A DNA stretch of 64,000 nucleotides from Flaviaestuariibacter flavus (GTDB lineage Bacteria > Bacteroidota > Bacteroidia > Chitinophagales > Chitinophagaceae): contig NZ_SJZI01000052.1 of assembly GCF_004337505.1 (NCBI RefSeq), forward strand, positions 124,001 to 188,000, written 5' to 3'. Position numbers and translations under genes: made by a program. How positions within the stretch are numbered: the stretch's first letter is position 1; each line of letters opens with the position of its first letter. Below are positions 32,410-40,366 of this stretch, in pieces. Below the pieces are notes generated by a model that did no database searches, was not told the origin of the DNA, and saw nothing but the letters and a program-made list of their open reading frames with translations.

Positions 32410-32979
32410 TTATTGCGCCAGCCCGATCTGCTTCATCATCGTCTGGTTGTCCCAATGCAGGTACTCCTCGATCATCTTCCCGTCTTTCCAGTGCCCGATG
32501 GTCGACATGGTGAGCTTGAACTTCTTGCCGGTTGGCTGGATGACCTTTCCATTGCCCAGGTTCATCGGCTTCGAAAAAGTGCCTTCCATCTCACCGATAA
32601 CCGCCGTCCAGTCGCCGGTACCAAACTTCACGGGGTGACTGGTTATTTTGGTGTCGGGTGCAAAGGCGAAGAGCGGCGTCAGCATGTTGATGTGCTGCGG
32701 GAACAGGCCGGTGGTCACCGTCCCGTCGGGGTAGATCACCCGGATATTTTTATCGTGGCTGATGGCAAAGCTGTCCCACTGCTGGTGACTGTAGAATTGA
32801 AAATCGAGGCTGTCAAAACGCCGCAGCCGCTCCTGTGTCAACTGCTCATTATTGGGCGGAGTGTTTCCGGTGGTTGCGGTTTCCATTTTATTAACCGGCT
32901 CCCGCTGCGTGTTGTTACAGGCTGTCATCGGAACCAAAAAGAGGGCAGCAAGCGCAAAAACCATTGTTTTCTGTTGCAT
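32410..32979 (-). CDS. SnoaL-like (NTF2-fold) lipoprotein
   Basis: 189 residues; a lipobox in MQQKTMVFALAALFLVPMTAC predicts lipidation. The C-terminal two thirds read like a SnoaL/ester-cyclase-type cone fold (VTTGLFPQHINMLTPLFAFAPD, WTAVIGEMEGTFSKPMNLGN, KFKLTMSTIGHWKDGKMIEEYLHWDNQTMMKQIG). The terminal 'G.I.E.....D' pattern is typical. Its reaction is unknown; a periplasmic binding or isomerase role is possible. First gene of a two-gene unit with the VOC protein. Confidence 0.82.
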   Translation of the reverse strand: MQQKTMVFALAALFLVPMTACNNTQREPVNKMETATTGNTPPNNEQLTQERLRRFDSLDFQFYSHQQWDSFAISHDKNIRVIYPDGTVTTGLFPQHINMLTPLFAFAPDTKITSHPVKFGTGDWTAVIGEMEGTFSKPMNLGNGKVIQPTGKKFKLTMSTIGHWKDGKMIEEYLHWDNQTMMKQIGLAQ

Positions 32980-33150
32980 ATAGATTCATTTTGGTGAATG
33001 ATCAAAGCGTTTTTATTTCCGCCGGTTTTCAAAGCGCACAACTTCCGCAAAGCACTTGTCGGTTCAGGTTAGATTCTATTCAAGTTAGTGAATTTCTGAA
33101 TACGACTTTTGGCTTTTTACCGCTCTTGCAGCGCGCCGGCAACCAATGGA

Positions 33151-33174
33151 AAGCCCCGGTAGAAACCGGGGCTT
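33151..33174 (-). terminator. Terminator downstream of the TerC gene
   Basis: Ten-bp stem AAGCCCCGGT / ACCGGGGCTT with loop AGAA; on the minus strand it is followed by TTTCCATT. It is about 98 bases beyond the TerC-family stop codon. The rest of 32980-33271 shows no gene. Confidence 0.6.
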
Positions 33175-33271
33175 GTTGGCGAAACACGGCCATGCCCATG
33201 GCAAGGCAACGGCCAATCACACACAGCATTCGTGATAGTGTAGCGGCCATACGCGGCAGGAGTCTTCACCG

Positions 33272-33970
33272 CTATTGGGGATGGGACCGAAAGCCGCGCG
33301 GCCACAGATTTGTAATGGCCAGTGCGAAGCCAAGTAAGAGGATGAGTATCAGTGCGAACCGGGGAACGGTAATGCCGAGCCCTTCAGAAAGCAGTGTGCC
33401 GCCGATAAGCGCCCTCGCGCCCGGGATCAGGATCTTGAAGAGCACGCGTTTGTTCAGGAGGCGGCCGACCGGCCCTGATGCTAACAGGAGTATCCCGGAA
33501 GCCACCGCTACCGCGCAATACATAATGCCGGGGTCGCGGGTAAGCCCAACTGCCGTCATCGTGCTGGCGACGGAAAAGATCAGGTTGATCGCAAGTACCT
33601 GCATGGAAACACCGGCCAGCAGCCGTTTTTCGCTAATGAGCACCAGCAGGGGCGCCGGCGCGAGCGCGCCGCGTATTTCTTTTATCGACTGGTACAGGAG
33701 AAAAGCGCCGCCGGAAAGCAGAATGATCGTCCACAACGGAACGGCCGCCCCATCCGGTAGAAATACGGAACCGTCCGGGGACATTACCGCCGAGAGCCCG
33801 CCAAGAAAAAGAAACCGGAAACAAAGCGCCAAAATAGTCCCGGCCCACCGTGCGCGGATGCGCCGCCTTCGCGGCAGCCTTTCGGTAACCATCGTAAGAA
33901 AGGCCATGTTTTCCAGCCCCAGCGCCAGTTCCAGAAAAACCAGCAGCAGCAGCGATGCCATCCATTCCAT
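33272..33970 (-). CDS. TerC-family integral membrane protein
   Basis: 232 residues with about seven hydrophobic helices. The family opening ELALGLENMAFLTMVTERLP corresponds to the TerC 'E..LGiDN..F....lP' motif, but Asp is replaced by Glu (LGLEN). A basic loop (RRRRIRARWAG) follows, and LLSGGAFLLYQSIKEI matches the conserved middle helix. TerC proteins are linked to tellurite resistance and to Mn2+ efflux or loading of exoproteins. It lies 35 bases downstream of a small membrane protein gene on the same strand. Confidence 0.8.
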   Translation of the reverse strand: MEWMASLLLLVFLELALGLENMAFLTMVTERLPRRRRIRARWAGTILALCFRFLFLGGLSAVMSPDGSVFLPDGAAVPLWTIILLSGGAFLLYQSIKEIRGALAPAPLLVLISEKRLLAGVSMQVLAINLIFSVASTMTAVGLTRDPGIMYCAVAVASGILLLASGPVGRLLNKRVLFKILIPGARALIGGTLLSEGLGITVPRFALILILLLGFALAITNLWPRGFRSHPQ

Positions 33971-34005
33971 AAAAATCCATTTAAGTTGTACTACGGAAAC
34001 GTGAA

Positions 34006-34194
34006 TCAGGAATCCTTGTTCCTGTTTCTTTTTCCCGCGATCATCGCGATGATGAACACGGGAACGGAGATGTACAGGAGTTGGTACCAGGCCGGTCCGC
34101 CGGTTAGCCCCGCTGCCAGCACCGCGCCGTTCACCAGTGCGAGCATCAGCGTTACCGTGCCGGGTACAGAAACTTCCTTCCAGTTTCTGGACAT
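34006..34194 (-). CDS. Small two-helix membrane protein (62 aa)
   Basis: MSRNWKEVSVPGTVTLMLAL begins a first hydrophobic helix, and WYQLLYISVPVFIIAMIAG forms a second, ending in a basic tail (KRNRNKDS). The positive ends suggest both termini are inside. It is 35 bases upstream of the TerC-family gene and probably co-transcribed. No family recognised. Confidence 0.6.
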   Translation of the reverse strand: MSRNWKEVSVPGTVTLMLALVNGAVLAAGLTGGPAWYQLLYISVPVFIIAMIAGKRNRNKDS

Positions 34195-34254
34195 GACGCC
34201 GATTTTTAGAAAGTGATCAGGAAAAAATAGAAAGCAGGCCCGAAACGCCTGTGC

Positions 34255-34425
34255 TTATGCAGCGACCTTGAAGTGCTTGAGGCTGGAGTAGTAGAAGAGT
34301 TCCGCGCAGAACGGAATGAATTCGGGGAAAGACCAGGTATAACAATCGCTCATATCCAGAACCAGTGCCCGGACGATCGTTGGACGATGCGTATTTATAT
34401 GAGCCGATACCATTGTTGCAAACAT
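34255..34425 (-). CDS. Small paralogous protein A (56 aa), DCYTWSFPEFxPFC family
   Basis: ATG at 34425, TAA at 34255. The protein begins MFATMVSAHINTHRPTIVRA and continues LVLDMSDCYTWSFPEF, IPFC, AELFYYSSLKHFKVAA. A second ORF 110 bases away on the other strand encodes a homologue: by hand alignment without gaps, 24 of the last 36 positions are identical, including the block DCYTWSFPEF-x-PFC. Conservation at protein level with many synonymous base differences (for example CTGGTTCTGGAT against CTCGTGCTTGAC) argues that both are translated. Two cysteines, no signal peptide. Function unknown; the family is not one I recognise. Confidence 0.72.
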   Translation of the reverse strand: MFATMVSAHINTHRPTIVRALVLDMSDCYTWSFPEFIPFCAELFYYSSLKHFKVAA

Positions 34426-34535
34426 AAGGAGGAAACTTGTGTAGAACGCCCTGGTGGATTTCCGAAACGTTAAAACTCCCGGCTGCTAACACAACCCGCC
34501 TCCGCGAACGACGATTACTTCCCCGGATTTCAGGT

Positions 34536-34712
34536 ATGTTTGTATTCGTGCAAACGGCCGTACACCATATCGTTTCCGCATCTTCGGTGAAGCATCTCGT
34601 GCTTGACCTGCAGGATTGCTATACCTGGTCGTTTCCAGAGTTTCTTCCTTTTTGTACAGACCTGTACTATATCTCCAGCTTTAAGATCTACAAGGCGGCT
34701 TCCCTTCGCTGA
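34536..34712 (+). CDS. Small paralogous protein B (58 aa), DCYTWSFPEFxPFC family
   Basis: ATG at 34536, TGA at 34710-34712. It begins MFVFVQTAVHHIVSASSVKH and continues LVLDLQDCYTWSFPEF, LPFC, TDLYYISSFKIYKAASLR. It is the divergent partner of the gene at 34255-34425; the two start with MF and differ most in the N-terminal 20 residues. Aromatic, Cys-containing and acidic in the middle, with a basic end. The 110 bases between the two ATGs presumably hold both promoters; I see no perfect TAnnTTTG there. Confidence 0.72.
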   Translation: MFVFVQTAVHHIVSASSVKHLVLDLQDCYTWSFPEFLPFCTDLYYISSFKIYKAASLR

Positions 34713-34981
34713 AGGATGTCATTGTAAATGCTTGCTGCCTGCGGCTTTCGCTGCATCGTAGCCGGTTCCCGTTGTTTCCTGTGATAACATGAATGGTCCT
34801 ATGCCGGAAAGCCCGGGGCTGCGTCTTTTTTCCTGACATGAAGAAGGCCAGCCACGGTGCTGCCCGGATGTTCCGTTCGGTACAGGGTGCGTTTGCTATT
34901 GCTGAATACAACCGGCATCGTAAAGCTTTCTGATCTCCTTCGATGGACGCTCCAATAATTTTTACAAATAATAATCTGACG
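34713..34981. other. Gap without a confident gene
   Basis: Contains one 31-residue frame (34838-34933: MKKASHGAARMFRSVQGAFA, then IAEYNRHRKAF), a basic peptide with no supporting evidence beyond its composition. Otherwise only the leader region of the glutamate synthase gene. Confidence 0.3.
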
Positions 34982-36547
34982 ATGATGTGGAAAGAAACAG
35001 TCCGGGTTCCGGCCCGGGCAATAATTCTCATTTTGATTTTTATCGCTAATGCGCTCCTGGCTGCACGGGTACTATTCAGCGGCGCCGGTGCCTGGTGGCT
35101 TTGGCTGACGGTGCCCTTGCTGGCGCTTGCGGTTTATGATATACTCCAGAAGCGGCACGCCGTGACGCGGAACTACCCCGTGCTCGGGCACCTGCGCTAC
35201 CTGTTTGAGGCGATCCGGCCGGAGCTGCGCCAATACTTTTTCGAATCGGACCTCGACGGCAAGCCCTTCAACCGAAGGCAGCGCTCCGTCGTTTACCAGC
35301 GGGCGAAAAACCAGCGCCAGACCGTTGCATTTGGTATGCAGGCCAACCCGTCGGCGCCGGGTTATGAATGGGCGGCACACTCGATCTACCCGGTGGAGAT
35401 ACCGGACCGTGACCTACGCGTGCAGATCGGCAACGCGCAGTGCCTGCAGCCTTACAGCGCCAGTATTTACAATATCGGGGCTATGAGCTATGGCGCGCTC
35501 AGTAAAACCGCGATCGCCGCCCTCAATGAAGGCGCACGCATGGGCGGCTTTGCCCACAATACCGGCGAGGGCGGCATCAGCGAGCACCACCTGGGCGGAG
35601 GCGACCTCATCTGGCAGATCGGTACCGGTTACTTTGGCTGCCGCGATGCAGAAGGCCGATTCAGCGCAGCGGCATATCGCAGGAATGCGTTGCGACCCCA
35701 GGTGAAGATGATCGAACTCAAACTTTCGCAGGGCGCAAAGCCGGGCCACGGGGGCATCCTTCCGGCCGCGAAGAATACCGCCGAGATCGCAGCGATCCGG
35801 TTGGTAGAGCCCGGCACCACGGTGCATTCGCCGAAGCGGCACGCGCAATTCGATTCGGCCGAAGGCCTCGTGGAGTTCCTGCAGCTGCTTCGGGTGCTGA
35901 GCGAAGGCAAGCCCGTCGGCTTCAAGTTGTGTATCGGGAACCAGCAGGAGTTTGTAGAAATCTGCGAGGCGATAACAGCCACCGGGATCATACCGGATTT
36001 TATCACCGTCGACGGCGGCGAAGGCGGCACCGGCGCGGCGCCCCTTGAGTTCACCGACCATCTTGGTATGCCTATTTATGATGCGCTTGCATTCGTGCAC
36101 CAGACTTTGAAAAAGTATAACCTGGCGGAGCGTATTACGGTGATCGCTGCCGGCAAAATCATCACCGGTTTCGACCTGCTCAAGGCCATGGCCCTTGGTG
36201 CCTCGGTTTGCTACAGCGCTCGTGGAATGATGATGGCGCTCGGTTGCATCCAGGCCCTGGTTTGCGACAGTGGACGCTGCCCCGTGGGCGTGGCGACGCA
36301 GAACCCGTCGCTGTACAAAGGCCTTGACCCGGCCGACAAAGCGGTGCGGATATACAATTTTCACCGAAAGACGATCGAAGCAACCTGCGAGCTGATGGAG
36401 GCCTGTGGCTTCCTCCAGGGAAACGAGGTGGATCCCGCGCACTTTTTCCGGCGCACCAGCGAGCAGGAGGTCCGGACTTTTCACCAGATCTATTTCAACA
36501 AGACAGGGGGCCTGCTGAAACCTTTATTCAAAAACACTTTAAACTGA
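34982..36547 (+). CDS. FMN-binding glutamate synthase family protein, membrane-anchored
   Basis: 521 residues from ATG 34982 (MMWKETVRVP); ATG 34943 upstream is possible. Two hydrophobic helices at the N-terminus (AIILILIFIANALLAARV, WWLWLTVPLLALAVYDIL) precede a GltB-type synthase/FMN domain: YNIGAMSYGALSKTAI, HNTGEGGISEHH, KPGHGGILPAAK, VDGGEGGTGAAP and a Cys cluster (CDSGRCPVGVATQNP) like the 3Fe-4S ligands. It has no glutaminase domain, so it is not a classic complete GOGAT alpha subunit; archaeal-type relatives use other partners, and the electron donor is unknown. Followed at six bases by a Gre-type factor gene. Confidence 0.88.
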   Translation: MMWKETVRVPARAIILILIFIANALLAARVLFSGAGAWWLWLTVPLLALAVYDILQKRHAVTRNYPVLGHLRYLFEAIRPELRQYFFESDLDGKPFNRRQRSVVYQRAKNQRQTVAFGMQANPSAPGYEWAAHSIYPVEIPDRDLRVQIGNAQCLQPYSASIYNIGAMSYGALSKTAIAALNEGARMGGFAHNTGEGGISEHHLGGGDLIWQIGTGYFGCRDAEGRFSAAAYRRNALRPQVKMIELKLSQGAKPGHGGILPAAKNTAEIAAIRLVEPGTTVHSPKRHAQFDSAEGLVEFLQLLRVLSEGKPVGFKLCIGNQQEFVEICEAITATGIIPDFITVDGGEGGTGAAPLEFTDHLGMPIYDALAFVHQTLKKYNLAERITVIAAGKIITGFDLLKAMALGASVCYSARGMMMALGCIQALVCDSGRCPVGVATQNPSLYKGLDPADKAVRIYNFHRKTIEATCELMEACGFLQGNEVDPAHFFRRTSEQEVRTFHQIYFNKTGGLLKPLFKNTLN

Positions 36548-36553
36548 TAGGTA

Positions 36554-36961
36554 ATGTCACAGGAAAACAAAGGAATCACAATGACGCGGGAGGACCATGC
36601 GCTGATACACGCGCATCTCCGGCTCGCTACGGGCCGCTTAGGCACGCGCCAGGATGAAAAGGACGATCTGGAAGAAGAGCTCCGGAAGGCAGTCCTGGTG
36701 GAGCCGGGTGAAATCCCGCCCGACGTGGTTCGGATCAACTCAGTTGTAGTAATACAGGAAGAAGGACGCCAGCCGATCCGACTGACCGTAGTCGCACCGG
36801 CTAAGGCCGACGCCTCGCGGCGCCTGATCTCCTTCGTTTCCCCGATGGCCGCCGCGCTGATCGGCTACCGGAAAGGGGATATTGTAAGTTGCCGGCTGCC
36901 CGGCGGAGTGCGGACCTTTGAGATTGTCGACGTTCAACAGGATGCGGGTATCCACGAGTAA
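36554..36961 (+). CDS. GreA/GreB-family C-terminal domain protein (Rnk-like)
   Basis: 135 residues. The C-terminal half matches the FKBP-like Gre domain (VVRINSVVVIQEEGRQPIRLTVV; SFVSPMAAALIGYRKGDIVSC). The N-terminal part (MTREDHALIHAHLRLATGRL) is short and lacks the long coiled-coil needed to reach the polymerase active site, so it is closer to Rnk/nucleoside diphosphate kinase regulators than to true transcript-cleavage GreA. Likely an RNA-polymerase secondary-channel or core-binding factor. Six bases downstream of the glutamate synthase gene, so same operon, ended by a strong terminator. Confidence 0.82.
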   Translation: MSQENKGITMTREDHALIHAHLRLATGRLGTRQDEKDDLEEELRKAVLVEPGEIPPDVVRINSVVVIQEEGRQPIRLTVVAPAKADASRRLISFVSPMAAALIGYRKGDIVSCRLPGGVRTFEIVDVQQDAGIHE

Positions 36962-37042
36962 CTCCTGGCTGCCCGTCCCAATTGCGAACCATTCCCGGTT
37001 GTGTTTTGCAGTTTCAATAAAGCAGCAACGAAACCAAGAAAT

Positions 37043-37075
37043 AAAAAGCCCCGAACTTTTGGTCGGGGCTTTTTT
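37043..37075. terminator. Bidirectional terminator
   Basis: Twelve-bp stem AAAAAGCCCCGA (37043-37054) with TCGGGGCTTTTT (37063-37074), flanked by A and T runs. Serves both the Gre-factor operon (+) and the RND pump operon (-) which converge here. Confidence 0.85.
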
Positions 37076-37130
37076 ATCGAAAGCAGGAACATCAGTTTGC
37101 GCTGCTGTATCCCTTCTTTTCAATCCGGGT

Positions 37131-40100
37131 CTATTCGTGCGGGTCTGTGGTCAGGTGAACGCTTGCCGTTGAAAAGCTGTCCGCTTTCGGCCCGCGTTGC
37201 TTCTTAGCCGTGGCCTTGCTGATCAGCACGAAGAGCACCGGCACCACGAAGATGGCCAGCGTCGTAGCGCCGATCATGCCGCCGAAGACCGTCCAGCCGA
37301 TGGTGCGGCGGCTCTCCGCGGCGGCGCCCGATGCAAGTGCCAGTGGCAGCACACCGAGGATGAAGGCCAGCGAGGTCATCACGATGGGCCGCAGGCGCAG
37401 GCGCACGGCCGTAAGCGTGGCGGCGATGAGTCCCGCGCCGTGGTCTACCCGCTCCTTGGCATATTCCACGATCAGGATGGCGTTCTTCGCCGAAAGCCCG
37501 ATGAGGGTGATCAGCCCGATCTGTGCGTAAATATTGTTGGTGAGGCTGGGCATCAGCGTCAGCGTAATGATCGAGCCCAGCGCCCCGATGGGTACGGCAA
37601 AGAGCACCGAGAAGGGGATCGACCAGCTTTCATAGAGTGCCGCCAGGAACAGGAACACGAACACCAACGAGAGGCTGAAGATGTACACCGCCGAGGAGCC
37701 GGCCTTGATCTCCTCCCGGCTCATGCCGGAGAACTCGTAGCCATAGCCGGCGGGGAGCGTCTGCGCCGCCACTTCCTTCAGCGCATTGATCGCTTCTCCG
37801 GAGCTATAGCCCGGCTTTGCGTTGCCGTTGATCTCGATGGAGCGGTAGATATTGTAATGCGACACGAGTGCAGGTGCTTCCACCTGTTTGGTGGTGATGA
37901 GCGATGTGAGCGGTACCATACCGCCGCCGCCGTTTCGCACGTAATAACCTCCAAGTTGGTCCACGCTCGCGCGGTAGGAGCTGTCGGCCTGGGCCATCAC
38001 CCGGAAGTTGCGGCCGTACAGGTTGATGTCGTTTACATAGCTCGAGCCAAGCAGCGTCGACAAGGTGCTGTAAACCGACGCGATATTAACATTCAGCTGC
38101 CGCGCCTTTTCGCGGTCAACGTCGATCTTGTACGTTGGTGTGCGCGCATTGAAGAAGGTAAAGGCCTTTTCGATTTCCGGCCGCGCGTTGACGGCTGCCA
38201 GGAACTTCTGCGCCACCTTTTCAAACTGGCGGATGTCGTCGGTGCTGGTAGTTTGCTGCAGCTGGAAATTGAACCCCGATGACTGCCCGAGACCGGGAAT
38301 GGCAGGGGGCAGGATGGCCAGCACACGCGCTTCGCGCAGGTCGGCCACGGCGGCGCGGATCTTGCCGGTAACGGCCTGCACGTGGTGCTCGGCGCCCTTG
38401 CGGTCGTCCCAGGGATGAAGCATCACGAACACGGTACCCACATTGGTCTTGTTGGAATACGAAATGATGTTCAATCCAGCGATGGCACCCGCTACGCGCA
38501 CTTCGGGCAGCTGCCGGATACGGGCCACGATCTCATTGGCCATGGCCACGCTGCGGGTGGTGGAGGCAGCTTCGGGCAGCTCATAGGTCACCAGCACGCG
38601 GCCTTCGTCCTCGGTGGGAATAAAGCCGGTGGGCTTGTTCTTAAACAGAATGCCGAGGCCCACGAACACCACCGCCAGCATCACCAGTACGTAGGGTGTG
38701 CGGCGGATCCAGGAAGAAACGCCTTTGCTATAGCCGATCGTAAGGCGGTAAAAGCCCCGGTTGAAGCCGGCGAAAAAGCGGTCCATGATTCCATCGCGCG
38801 AGGTCGCTTGGGCCGGGCGCAGCATCAGCGTGCACAGGGCGGGCGTCAGCGAGAGGGCAACGAAGGCGGAGATGAGCACCGATACCGCGATGGTGATGGC
38901 AAACTGCTGGTACAGGCGGCCAACGATTCCGGGGATGAAACCCACCGGTACAAATACGGCCGCCAGGATGAGCGCGATGGCGATCACCGGGCCCGAGATA
39001 TCCTTCATGGCCGCACGCGTTGCCTGCTTCGGCGTCATCTTGAAATGATCGATATAATGCTGCACCGCTTCCACCACCACGATGGCGTCATCCACTACGA
39101 TGCCGATGGCCAGCACAAAGGCGAACAGCGTCAGCGTATTGATAGTAAAGCCGAAGGGGATAAAGAAAATGAAGGTGCCGATGAGCGATACCGGGATGGC
39201 CAGCACCGGGATGAGCGTGGCACGCCAGTTTTGCAGGAAGAGGAACACCACCAGCACCACCAGCGCCAGCGCTTCCAGCAGGGTGTGCAGCACCTCGCTG
39301 ATGGAGGTCTTCACCACCGAGACGGTTTCGAGCGGGATGAGAAAGTCGATATCGGCGGGGAAGGTTTTGCGGGCTTCCCCGAGTGCCTTCATCACGCCGT
39401 CGTAGGTATCGAGTGCATTGGCACCGGGCGCCTGGTACAGCAGCAGGAAGGAAGCCGGCTTTCCGTTGACAAAGCTGTTGGACGCGTAGTCGAACACACC
39501 GAGCTCCACACGGGCAACATCCCGGAGGTAAACCAGGCTGCCGGTGGCCGTAGAATTACGGATGATGATATTTTCGAACTGCTCTTTTGTATTGATACGG
39601 CTGTTGGTAAGCACACTGTATTCAAAGCTTTGCACGTTGGGCTGCGGGCTGCCGCCAACGGCGCCGGCTGCCACTTGCAGGTTCTGCTCCGAGAGCGCGG
39701 CGGTCACATCGGCCGGTGTCAGGTTGAGCGCGGCCAGCTTTCGCGGGTTCATCCACACGCGCATGCTGAAGTCGGTGGAGCGCGATACGATATCGCCCAC
39801 GCCCTTCACCCGCTGCAGCGCGTCTTTCATGTAGATATTGGTGAAGTTGCCGATGAACTTGGCGTCGTGCGTACCCTTGGGCGAATAAAAGGCAAGGGCC
39901 ACCATGACGCTGGGGTTGCGTTTGCGCACCGTAAGACCGAGTCGCTTGACGGCGTCGGGGAGCGTCGGCTGGGCCACGCTCACGCGGTTCTGCACGTCGA
40001 GGGTGGCGATGTTGATGTCTGTGCCCACATCGAACGTGGCGGTGATGGAGCTCTGGCCGCTGGCCGTGCTATTGGAGCTCAGGTACGACATGCCGGGCGA

Positions 40101-40316
40101 GCCGTTGACCTGCGTTTCAATTGAAGTGGTCGTGGTTTGCTCCACGGTTTCGGCATCGGCCCCGGTGAAGTTGCCCGAGATGGATACGGTAGGCGGGGTG
40201 ATGTCGGGGTATTGCGCCACCGGCAGCGTCATCAGGGCGATGGCGCCCACCAGCACGATCACGATGGAGATGACGATGGCGGTGATGGGGCGTTTGATAA
40301 AAGTTTCTGCGATCAT
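37131..40316 (-). CDS. RND multidrug efflux permease (HAE1 family)
   Basis: 1061 residues, full length for AcrB/MexB types. Start MIAETFIKRPITAIVISIVIVLVGAI; the proton-relay segment reads AFVLAIGIVVDDAIVVVEAV (the DD pair in helix 4) with conserved GFTINTLTLF before it; GLSAKNAILIVEYAKE is the second repeat signature. It pumps amphiphilic compounds out of the inner membrane or periplasm using the proton gradient, through adaptor and TolC partners. Last gene of a co-directional set TolC - adaptor - permease behind an AraC regulator. Substrates cannot be read from sequence. Confidence 0.95.
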   Translation of the reverse strand: MIAETFIKRPITAIVISIVIVLVGAIALMTLPVAQYPDITPPTVSISGNFTGADAETVEQTTTTSIETQVNGSPGMSYLSSNSTASGQSSITATFDVGTDINIATLDVQNRVSVAQPTLPDAVKRLGLTVRKRNPSVMVALAFYSPKGTHDAKFIGNFTNIYMKDALQRVKGVGDIVSRSTDFSMRVWMNPRKLAALNLTPADVTAALSEQNLQVAAGAVGGSPQPNVQSFEYSVLTNSRINTKEQFENIIIRNSTATGSLVYLRDVARVELGVFDYASNSFVNGKPASFLLLYQAPGANALDTYDGVMKALGEARKTFPADIDFLIPLETVSVVKTSISEVLHTLLEALALVVLVVFLFLQNWRATLIPVLAIPVSLIGTFIFFIPFGFTINTLTLFAFVLAIGIVVDDAIVVVEAVQHYIDHFKMTPKQATRAAMKDISGPVIAIALILAAVFVPVGFIPGIVGRLYQQFAITIAVSVLISAFVALSLTPALCTLMLRPAQATSRDGIMDRFFAGFNRGFYRLTIGYSKGVSSWIRRTPYVLVMLAVVFVGLGILFKNKPTGFIPTEDEGRVLVTYELPEAASTTRSVAMANEIVARIRQLPEVRVAGAIAGLNIISYSNKTNVGTVFVMLHPWDDRKGAEHHVQAVTGKIRAAVADLREARVLAILPPAIPGLGQSSGFNFQLQQTTSTDDIRQFEKVAQKFLAAVNARPEIEKAFTFFNARTPTYKIDVDREKARQLNVNIASVYSTLSTLLGSSYVNDINLYGRNFRVMAQADSSYRASVDQLGGYYVRNGGGGMVPLTSLITTKQVEAPALVSHYNIYRSIEINGNAKPGYSSGEAINALKEVAAQTLPAGYGYEFSGMSREEIKAGSSAVYIFSLSLVFVFLFLAALYESWSIPFSVLFAVPIGALGSIITLTLMPSLTNNIYAQIGLITLIGLSAKNAILIVEYAKERVDHGAGLIAATLTAVRLRLRPIVMTSLAFILGVLPLALASGAAAESRRTIGWTVFGGMIGATTLAIFVVPVLFVLISKATAKKQRGPKADSFSTASVHLTTDPHE

Positions 40317-40366
40317 GGAAAGTAGTTGCGGCGAAAGCCATGAATAAATCGGTAGGTCGGCGGTGC

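Noticed and set aside
34838-34933. 31-codon basic ORF (MKKASHGAAR...)
   Set aside because: Too short, no RBS, no homologue in the window; noted only in the gap description.
38382-40124. Long open frame (580 codons) antisense to the RND permease
   Set aside because: His/Gly/Arg-rich composition without a domain; it is the mirror of GC-biased codons of an unambiguous pump gene.
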